DNA of 39,830 nt from Clostridia bacterium (GTDB lineage: Bacteria; Bacillota; Clostridia; Oscillospirales; UBA644): assembly GCA_017441125.1 (NCBI GenBank), contig JAFSAH010000023.1, forward strand, positions 1-39,830, written 5' to 3'. The position numbers and the translations under genes are program-made. Shown one piece after another: positions 24,018-30,858 of the stretch (position 1 is its first letter; each line of letters opens with the position of its first letter). The notes beneath the pieces were generated by a model. The model was given only the letters and a program-made list of their open reading frames with translations, did not search any database and had not been told where the DNA came from.

Positions 24018-25106
24018 ATGAAACAAAAGAAAAACATCAGAGGTCACGTTAAGACTGTTGCCGTTTGCGCGATCCTTGCGGTAATAGGCTTTGTCCTCGA
24101 CAGATTTGTGGGTATCAGCATTCCTCTTTTCGGGGTAACAAGCTTGATGATCAACGTCAGCTATATTCCGATTTTTTTGGCGGGCATCCTTTACGGTCCT
24201 GTTTGGGGCGCTCTCGTTGGCGGAGTGCAGGATATTCTTTGCATGATACTTGTTCCTTTGGGGGCTCCCATTTGGGGCATTACAGCCACGACAATGCTTG
24301 CAGGCGCAATGGCGGGCGTCTTCGGCAGATTTATCCTTAAGATAAAGGCGGAAAATCGCGGAGAATTACTCGTTCCCGTAGCAAAAGATTCGCCCAAAAA
24401 CAAATTTTATTATATATTTGCCTCTTTTGCCGTGCTTCTTTACGGACTTGAAATCTTTACTTCCGCAACGAGCATTACGGTCGGAGAAACTGTCCATGAC
24501 TTGTCCATGTGGGATATTTTAACAAGGTCTTCCGCATATAAAAATGCCTTTTTGGAGATAACATCTCTTTATAATCCTGAAAATCTTCCGGAGGTATTTT
24601 ATGCATGGAGCGGACTTGCCGATACTTTCGGTATGATATCCGCGCTGTTTGTTCTTGCGTTGCCCTTGCTTATTCTTGCGGTATTTTTCAGTCATAAGCG
24701 TAAAAACGTTTTGGCTATAATCTCAATTTTGGCTTCATTTGTCTTTTCGGGCGTAGCGGTCGTATCTTTGATGCTTCAGATCCCCAAGAGCCTGAAGGAC
24801 CTTCCCGTAGAAATCCGGTTTGGTTTAGCGCCTTTTATTGCCTTGACAATTTGCGCTTTGGCTATTATTTTCGTGCTTATTGAGACGGATCCCCTTAAGT
24901 TCAAAATATCCGCTTTCTGTGCGATCACTGCAATTACAACCTCTGTTCTGAACTCATTCTGGTTGAGTCTTGCAATGTCAAGTGTGGGCTTCGTGGCATA
25001 TCTTCTTCCCCGACTTGCTACGGCAGTACTTTTGACCACACCTCTTTATTCTTTCTTGCTTTACTATTTGCTCGTAAAGGCAAAATGGCTCAAAAAAATG
25101 GTTTAA
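24018..25106 (+). CDS. FolT-like ECF transporter S component with large internal insertion
   Basis: Membrane protein of 362 residues. Residues 1-108 are a good folate-ECF S component: AVCAILAVIGFVLDRF, VSYIPIFLAGILYGPVWGALVGGVQDILC and IWGITATTMLAGAMAGVFGRFIL. The closing part (about 308-360) is also typical: NSFWLSLAMSSVGFVAYLLPRLATAVL. Normal FolT is about 170-180 residues; here about 200 residues with four extra hydrophobic segments (from FYYIFASFAVLLYGLEIF through FGLAPFIALTICALAII) lie between these halves. The THF riboswitch upstream supports folate uptake. It would work with the shared EcfAA'T module, not in this window. RBS AAGGAG. The reading frame is open throughout, so it is not a frameshift artefact. 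Confidence 0.85.
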   Translation: MKQKKNIRGHVKTVAVCAILAVIGFVLDRFVGISIPLFGVTSLMINVSYIPIFLAGILYGPVWGALVGGVQDILCMILVPLGAPIWGITATTMLAGAMAGVFGRFILKIKAENRGELLVPVAKDSPKNKFYYIFASFAVLLYGLEIFTSATSITVGETVHDLSMWDILTRSSAYKNAFLEITSLYNPENLPEVFYAWSGLADTFGMISALFVLALPLLILAVFFSHKRKNVLAIISILASFVFSGVAVVSLMLQIPKSLKDLPVEIRFGLAPFIALTICALAIIFVLIETDPLKFKISAFCAITAITTSVLNSFWLSLAMSSVGFVAYLLPRLATAVLLTTPLYSFLLYYLLVKAKWLKKMV

Positions 25107-25135
25107 AGATAAATTACGGTTTAAAAAATCATAAA

Positions 25136-25176
25136 AAAAAGTACTATCGAGAAATAAAATCTCGGTAGTACTTTTT
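25136..25176. terminator. bidirectional terminator between folT and the GHL10 lipoprotein gene
   Basis: AAAAAGTACTATCGAGA (25136-25152) pairs with 25160-25176 over 17 positions (one G-U), loop AATAAAA, with T/A tracts on both sides. It serves both convergent genes. Confidence 0.9.
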
Positions 25177-25186
25177 AATTTTTTAT

Positions 25187-28100
25187 TTAGCTTTGGAGTC
25201 TGTAGTACTCTACGATTCCGTCAACGATTGCTTGTGCTGCCTTTTCTTTGTTTTCATCGTAAGTAAACCATTCGTATTCTTCGATGTTGCTTATGAATGC
25301 GGTCTCAAAGAGTATTGACGGGAAATCCACAAAGCGGGAAACCTTATAGTATCCGCCTTTGTGACCTCTGTTATAGAAGCCCGTCTCGTTGCAGAATGTA
25401 TCCAAAACGGTTTTTGCTAAAAGCTTACTGCTGCTGTAGGAGTAATAAGCCTCCGAGCCCTTTGCCGTTGCAGGGTTTGTATCGTCGGGAACGTAATTAT
25501 AGTGAATCGAAATATTCATATCAGGCTCCCAAGCCCTGTACATCTCAATAATGGGGTCAAGGTCAAATATCTGCTCTCTGTTGTGCGTCATATATGTGGT
25601 GGCGCCCAAGGCCTGAAGCTTTTCGTTTACTAACAGCGCAATTTCGTAGTTCCAATCCGCTTCCGTCCACTTGGTGGTTCCCCAAGGACCGACAGCTCCG
25701 CCGTTAAGGCTGTGTCCCGGATCAATGGAGATTTTGATTCCCGCCAAGGGCTGACTGCCCTCTTTCAAGGAAATGGGGTTTTTAAAGCTGATTACGAGAA
25801 GTCCGTTTTTAAATTCAGGCTTGTATCCGAAAATATGCATCGATTTTTTATGTGTCAGAGTTACGGTTATTGTAGAACCGTTCTTTTGATAGGAAGCACT
25901 TGAGAACAGCGGGTTTTCCTCAATGGTAAGTGTTTCGGGGAACATTCCCACATTATACAAAACGATCTCCGTTCTGTCGTCAAACATCCGTATTCTATGG
26001 ATCGTCTGGGCGCTCATGAGGAAAGAGATCTCGGTATATTTTCCGTCAGAAGACTGTGATGTCATCATTACGGGAACTATGACTTCCGTAAGCGTTCCCT
26101 CAATTTTTTCAACGTTGCTGTTGGCAATAAAGTTTCCGCTTTTGAGCTTTGTATTTCCGCCCCATTTTGCAACGACTCCGTCAATGGAGCCTGCTGTGGC
26201 AGAGTAATATTCATCGGGGTCGTCGTCCAATGAGCCCATGAGGTCGCAAAGATTTTTGGTTACCTGTACCACGTAGCTGTCAGGGTCGTTTATTGCCTCA
26301 ACGACGTTGTCAAGCTGCACGATAACCGTGTTCTGACCTGCTTTTTCGGCGTAGAAGGTAACTCCTCCTATGGTGGCGTTGCCTTCCACCTCAGGCATTA
26401 CAAAGGTTCCTGAATAGTAGGCTTTTTTGAATGTGCCGTCAGTCGAATCAGCCGTTGAAGAGTAAAGCTGTACGGTATAATCGCCGATTTTCGCATAGAC
26501 CTTTGCGCCTGCCGTAGCGGTGCATGAAACGGTAAGCTTCGAGCCGGAAACATTAGCGTAGTCGTTAAGAGGTGAAAACGAATCTTTTACAAATCCGAAC
26601 TCCGACATCGTTGTCGATGAAGAGGATTTTTCCGCGCGTGTTACCGTAAAGGTTTTAACACTGTTGTTTTGAGTTATAGTATATACGTTTTCGCCCACCT
26701 TCAGCCCTTTTATATAATAGCTGAAATATCCCTTGGAGGTTCTGTCTGTGACCTCCACACCGTTTACGTAAATCGGATAATTAGGATCGGCAACACCGAG
26801 TATAAAGTGGTTTTCCGTATCATTGCTTACTGTATAGGATGAAAATGCAATTACAAGCTCTGTGGAGTCTCCCACGACGGGCTCGGAAGGCCCTGTCGGC
26901 TCGTAGGTTGAGGTTGAACCGTCTCCGTATTTTTCCGTAACGGTGGTCTTTACTCCCGCCGTATTATTTTTAAGATTCTTATATGAGAAGAAAACAGCCC
27001 CGTCTACGTATTGCATTTTATCAAGATATTCAAGCTGGGATTTGATTTCTGCAGGGTCCTTATATGCGGTCGCGGCTTCTCCTCTGTATGCGGCAATTCC
27101 TATATAAAGGTCCACGTCAACGTTTGCCACAAGCTCGTTCCACCAATCTACTATTGGCTTAAACGGAGCAGTTGAGTGGTTTATTTCCCAATATACTTGC
27201 GGACAAATATAATCTATCCATTCGTTCAGAACCCACTTGCGGGTGTCTGCGTATACCTGATAATAGGATTCCATAGAGCTCTTTATATCTGTTCCGTTCG
27301 GATTATTGGATTTCAGCGCCCATACGCCGCAGGGGCTTATGCCAAACTTCAAGTCAGACCTTACGGCTCTGATCGTGGAGGTTACCTGAAGAATCAATAA
27401 GTCAGTATTGCTTCTGCGCCAATCTGCAAGGCTTTGTCCGTCCTGCTTGTATTTATTATAGGTTTCGCTGTCGTTAAAATTCAGTCTGTCTTCGTCGGGA
27501 TAGAAATAGTCGTCGAAATGAATACCGTCAATGTTGTAATTGTTTACTATTTCCATAATACCGTCAACTATTAACTGTCTTACCTCCGGAATTCCCGGAT
27601 TAAAGTACATAGCTCCGTCTGTATGCTTTACTACCCATTCGGGATGAAGTCTTGCAGGATGATCCTCCGCAAGCTTATCCAAATTTGTTCCGTAAGTTCC
27701 CGGCTGTGAAATTCGGTACGGGTTTATCCACGCATGAAGCTCAATATTTTCCGCATGGGCTGCTTCAATGAAATATTCCAAGCAGTCAAGAGGCAGTTCG
27801 TCTCCCTGCTTCAGTACCACATGGGCAGATGAGGGGAATATATCCGATTCGTACAAGGCGTCTGCTTCGGGACGGACCTGGAAGAAGATAGCGTTTATTC
27901 CCATTGCTTTGCAATCAGCAACTATGGCGTCGATTTCTGCTTTCAATTCGTCCGCAGAAAGTCCGGGCTTTGAGGGGAAATCGATATTTCCTACAGTTGC
28001 TACCCAAGCGCCCACCAAATCGCCTTCATGTGTTACCGTTTCACCTGAAATTGCGTAAGATTCCAGGTCAACGTTGACGTAGAATATTTGTACGGCAGTG

Positions 28101-29455
28101 CCTTCTTTGGATTTTACTGTAATGAACGCAATTCCGTCTCCGACAGCCTTAACGACCCCGTTTTTGTCCACAGTTGCGATTTTCGGGTCGTCTGTTTCAA
28201 AGGTACATTCCTTATTTACCGCGTCTGACGGGTATATAATGGGCTGGATTGCAAATGTCTCGCCCTTTTTGGTTAAAGTGCAGGAATATTTTTCAAAGGT
28301 TATGCTTTCGGGCTTTGGCGGCTCTATGGCTACGGCAACCTTAACTACGGCCCTGTAGCCGTTGTCTTTTGTCGTTGCTACGATCACGCCTTCGCCGTTT
28401 TCAACAACCTTTATTGTTCCGTCTTCGGAAACCTCCACGACAGAAGGAGTTAAGCTTTCAAAAATTACGCCCTTTTCCGTTGCATTTGCAGGGGAAACTG
28501 TGGCGGTAAGCTTGTATTCCTCGTCTTTCTTTGTGAATTTCAGTTCGGAAACATCCAAAGAAATACCCGTGCAGGGTATGGGAAAATCTACAGTAACCGT
28601 ACATACGGCATTTTTCAAGCCGTTATCCGTAACTGCTTTTATGACAGTCGTTCCGTTTTTCAAGGCAGTTACCACGCCTGTGACCTCATCAACTGTTGCA
28701 ACGGACGGGTCGGAGCTTGACCATGTGAGACCTCGCTCCGTTGTGTCTATGGGTTCCCATACAGGAGTAAGAACAAGAACGTCGGAGTCCTTCTTAAAAG
28801 TGAAAGAAGAGATATCAAAGTTTACGTCTTCCATCGGTACGACCGTATTTACCGCCACGTTACAGCTTGCGGAGAAGCCTCCGTCCTCTGTCGTTACGGT
28901 TATTGTCGTCTGACCGTCTCCTGCCAAAGTCACGTTTCCGTTTTCGTCAACGATTGCGACTGCAGGATTGCTTGTGCTCCAAACTACGTTTTTGTTTGTA
29001 GCATTCAGGGGCAGAATTGTATAAAACAGTTGCGCGGTATCTTCAAGATCTTCAAAACTTAATTGATTTGTATTCATGACTATGCCGCCAACGGGGTATA
29101 TAAGACCTACCTGTATCTCACATCCCGCAACAACGGAACCGTCCGCAGACCTTGCCGTTATGAGAGCTTGTCCGTCATTTACGGGACGCACTGTTCCCAT
29201 TGCATCAACTGTTGCAACGGCGGGGTCACTTGAACTCCAAAATACAGTCTTGTCCGTTGCGTTTAAGGGGTACACGACCGCATTGAGTTGTAGATAGTCA
29301 TGTTCGTCAGTGAAGAAATATTCGGTTATGTTGAGGGTTACAGAGCTGACTTCAACGCTCTTTACTTCCGTTTCGGAAGGAGCGCATGATACCAAAGAAA
29401 ATAACATTGTAATCATAAGCAGAGCCAAAAGCGCTCTGTGAAATTTTCCTGTCAT
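25187..29455 (-). CDS. 1422-aa lipoprotein: five Big2 repeats, GHL10 domain, amidase_3
   Basis: Large surface lipoprotein. Signal LLMITMLFSLVSC gives lipobox LVSC. Then five bacterial Ig-like (Big_2) repeats of about 80 residues (about 36-460), each with a WSSSDPAVATVD-like core and a D/NG turn. A GHL10 (DUF187, YngK-like) TIM barrel follows at about 478-820 (MGINAIFFQVRPEADALY, HAWINPYR, GIHFDDYFYP). Next comes a beta-rich linker of about 400 residues, and finally an N-acetylmuramoyl-L-alanine amidase_3 domain (about 1238-1421). The amidase zinc/catalytic set is complete: His1248 in DPGH, Glu1265, His1318 in SIHY, Glu1384 in LFETAF. It probably cleaves peptidoglycan or a related wall polymer at the outer membrane face. 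The Big repeats may hold it in the wall. It is preceded by the CofE-like gene (29 bases). Confidence 0.9.
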   Translation of the reverse strand: MTGKFHRALLALLMITMLFSLVSCAPSETEVKSVEVSSVTLNITEYFFTDEHDYLQLNAVVYPLNATDKTVFWSSSDPAVATVDAMGTVRPVNDGQALITARSADGSVVAGCEIQVGLIYPVGGIVMNTNQLSFEDLEDTAQLFYTILPLNATNKNVVWSTSNPAVAIVDENGNVTLAGDGQTTITVTTEDGGFSASCNVAVNTVVPMEDVNFDISSFTFKKDSDVLVLTPVWEPIDTTERGLTWSSSDPSVATVDEVTGVVTALKNGTTVIKAVTDNGLKNAVCTVTVDFPIPCTGISLDVSELKFTKKDEEYKLTATVSPANATEKGVIFESLTPSVVEVSEDGTIKVVENGEGVIVATTKDNGYRAVVKVAVAIEPPKPESITFEKYSCTLTKKGETFAIQPIIYPSDAVNKECTFETDDPKIATVDKNGVVKAVGDGIAFITVKSKEGTAVQIFYVNVDLESYAISGETVTHEGDLVGAWVATVGNIDFPSKPGLSADELKAEIDAIVADCKAMGINAIFFQVRPEADALYESDIFPSSAHVVLKQGDELPLDCLEYFIEAAHAENIELHAWINPYRISQPGTYGTNLDKLAEDHPARLHPEWVVKHTDGAMYFNPGIPEVRQLIVDGIMEIVNNYNIDGIHFDDYFYPDEDRLNFNDSETYNKYKQDGQSLADWRRSNTDLLILQVTSTIRAVRSDLKFGISPCGVWALKSNNPNGTDIKSSMESYYQVYADTRKWVLNEWIDYICPQVYWEINHSTAPFKPIVDWWNELVANVDVDLYIGIAAYRGEAATAYKDPAEIKSQLEYLDKMQYVDGAVFFSYKNLKNNTAGVKTTVTEKYGDGSTSTYEPTGPSEPVVGDSTELVIAFSSYTVSNDTENHFILGVADPNYPIYVNGVEVTDRTSKGYFSYYIKGLKVGENVYTITQNNSVKTFTVTRAEKSSSSTTMSEFGFVKDSFSPLNDYANVSGSKLTVSCTATAGAKVYAKIGDYTVQLYSSTADSTDGTFKKAYYSGTFVMPEVEGNATIGGVTFYAEKAGQNTVIVQLDNVVEAINDPDSYVVQVTKNLCDLMGSLDDDPDEYYSATAGSIDGVVAKWGGNTKLKSGNFIANSNVEKIEGTLTEVIVPVMMTSQSSDGKYTEISFLMSAQTIHRIRMFDDRTEIVLYNVGMFPETLTIEENPLFSSASYQKNGSTITVTLTHKKSMHIFGYKPEFKNGLLVISFKNPISLKEGSQPLAGIKISIDPGHSLNGGAVGPWGTTKWTEADWNYEIALLVNEKLQALGATTYMTHNREQIFDLDPIIEMYRAWEPDMNISIHYNYVPDDTNPATAKGSEAYYSYSSSKLLAKTVLDTFCNETGFYNRGHKGGYYKVSRFVDFPSILFETAFISNIEEYEWFTYDENKEKAAQAIVDGIVEYYRLQS

Positions 29456-29484
29456 AGCAGAACCTTTCTTTGTTTTATTGGGGA

Positions 29485-30204
29485 TTATTCTTCAGTTTTT
29501 TCCTGTTTTCTTATAAGTATAAGAGGTGTGCACTGGTCGTCTTGACCTGCGGGGTTGTCCCTGATTATTTCAGCAAGGGTCTCATTGGGGAGAGTTACTG
29601 CGTCGCATTTGCCTAAAATTGTTACGGAGATATCGCAAGCGTCAACGATCATGCAGGGGATTCCCAATTTCTCGTAAATTTCGTTGCAAACACCCTTGGG
29701 ATTTTCAGGGTTAAGGATACCGTAGTCAACGTATTCTTTGTAGGAGATGTCGTAGTCGATAAGACCATCAATACCTTCAACTTCGTGTCCGCAAACCTTA
29801 TAGAATACGCCTTTGATTCCGAAGAGTTTTGTTACCGCAGAGCAAGCCGTTGCGAAGAGTACTCTGGGCAAACCGCAGAGCATAATTATTAACTGCATCT
29901 TATGGGGTGTGCCTGCACCGGGGCCTGCGGGTGTAACGTGTACAAATTTACAAAGCAATTTTGCCCAAAAACCGGGGTGAATATCTTTTCTGTAAACGAT
30001 TCGTTTCTGGCAAAGCGCGATTATCTTTTCGCTGATTGAAAGGATATCACCCTCTTGTACATGGGGCTTTGCATATTCATTTACGACTTCAACATAGTCG
30101 TCGCCTATATTTACAAATCTTGTTTTTATGGCATAACGGTTATAGGTAACTCCGTCAACCGTTCTTTCAAGCTTTTTACTTTCATTTGGTCTCAATTCGT
30201 CCAT
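29485..30204 (-). CDS. CofE-like (F420-0:gamma-glutamyl ligase fold) protein
   Basis: Protein of 239 residues related to coenzyme F420-0:L-glutamate ligase. Clues: the N-terminal block with EGDILSISEKIIALCQ (like GDILVISEKIVS of CofE), HVTPAGPGAGTPHKMQLII, and the C-terminal VCNEIYEKLGIPCMIVDACDISVTILGK, where CofE has its second metal/GTP region. Clostridia of this kind are not known to make F420, so the real substrate is probably another carboxylate or amino acid; no cofC/cofD-type genes are in the window. RBS AAAGGACG. It follows hinT after 90 bases with a hairpin in between. The family call is firm; the function is open. Confidence 0.75.
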   Translation of the reverse strand: MDELRPNESKKLERTVDGVTYNRYAIKTRFVNIGDDYVEVVNEYAKPHVQEGDILSISEKIIALCQKRIVYRKDIHPGFWAKLLCKFVHVTPAGPGAGTPHKMQLIIMLCGLPRVLFATACSAVTKLFGIKGVFYKVCGHEVEGIDGLIDYDISYKEYVDYGILNPENPKGVCNEIYEKLGIPCMIVDACDISVTILGKCDAVTLPNETLAEIIRDNPAGQDDQCTPLILIRKQEKTEE

Positions 30205-30244
30205 TTTATTTCATCGTCCTTTACTGAAATTGTAAAAATGAGAC

Positions 30245-30287
30245 ATCGGAAGCCTTACGCTGTGAATACACAGAGATTGCTTCCGAT
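30245..30287 (-). terminator. hairpin between hinT and the CofE-like gene
   Basis: ATCGGAAGC (30245-30253) / GCTTCCGAT (30279-30287), nine perfect pairs, with an inner stem CTGTG / CACAG (loop AATA). On the minus strand a T5 tract follows eight bases later, so termination is plausible but may be partial. Confidence 0.55.
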
Positions 30288-30294
30288 ATTGTAT

Positions 30295-30645
30295 TTATTC
30301 ACGAACACCCATGTCTTCGGGAAGCTGAGCGCCGCCGAGGAGGTGGAAATGTATGTGTTTTACAGACTGCGCACCGTGTTTGCCGCAGTTGTTTATTATT
30401 CTGTAACCGTCAGACAGTCCAAGTTCTTTTGCGACCTTTGAAATTGCCTCGAAAATATCTCCGAGGATTTCTTTGTTGCTGTCGTTTATATCGTCCGCAC
30501 AAGTTAATATGTGCTGTTTTGGGATAAATATTACATGAACGGGCGCTTGAGGATTAATATCTTTAAAAGCGAGAATTTTTTCGTCTTCGTAAACTTTGGA
30601 GCAGGGAATCTCTCCTGCAACTATCTTACAAAAAATACAGTCCAT
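30295..30645 (-). CDS. HIT-family nucleotide hydrolase (HinT-like)
   Basis: Histidine-triad protein of 116 residues, a purine nucleoside phosphoramidase/aminoacyl-adenylate hydrolase. It begins DCIFCKIVAGEIP (zinc-site Cys pair and the typical opening), has INPQAPVHVIFIPKQHI in the middle, and the triad HIHFHLLGG (HxHxH). The frame stays open upstream into hairpin R4, but ATG 30645 with GAAAGGATAC before it is the clear start. It stands between alaS and the CofE-like gene. HinT's activity on aminoacyl-AMP makes the alaS neighbourhood suggestive, but co-transcription across R4/R5 is unproven. Confidence 0.93.
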   Translation of the reverse strand: MDCIFCKIVAGEIPCSKVYEDEKILAFKDINPQAPVHVIFIPKQHILTCADDINDSNKEILGDIFEAISKVAKELGLSDGYRIINNCGKHGAQSVKHIHFHLLGGAQLPEDMGVRE

Positions 30646-30683
30646 GGTAGTATCCTTTCTATCATTTAGAAATATTTTTTTAC

Positions 30684-30743
30684 GGGGAAACCTTATTTTC
30701 GCGGAAAAATAAGGTTTCCCCGAACCCCTTCCAACAAAACCGA
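30684..30743 (+). repeat. hairpin repeat R4 (subfamily A)
   Basis: Perfect 16-bp arms GGGGAAACCTTATTTT (30684-30699) and 30706-30721, loop CGCGGA, then a C-rich tail ending AAAACCGA (30736-30743), exactly as in R1. It points against the surrounding minus-strand genes and faces R5. Confidence 0.85.
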
Positions 30744-30786
30744 AGGGGGAGGAAAAATGTAAAAAAACAAATAGCATCGTCCTGCA

Positions 30787-30841
30787 TCGGTTTTCTTGGG
30801 GGTGCGGGGGTATTCTTTTTCCGCGAAAAGAATACCCCCGC
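30787..30841 (-). repeat. hairpin repeat R5 (subfamily A), 3' of alaS
   Basis: Perfect 16-bp arms GCGGGGGTATTCTTTT (30804-30819) and 30826-30841. Read on the minus strand the loop is CGCGGA, and the tail contains ACCCCC then AAAACCGA (30787-30794 on the complement). It lies 17 bases after the alaS stop, in sense direction, without U-tract. Confidence 0.85.
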
Positions 30842-30858
30842 GTAAAAATATTATTATT

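Noticed and set aside
30646-30777. Upstream extension of the HinT reading frame
   Set aside because: The extra residues are encoded by hairpin R4 and its tail; the HIT family starts at DCIFCKI, and a ribosome binding site lies before ATG 30645.
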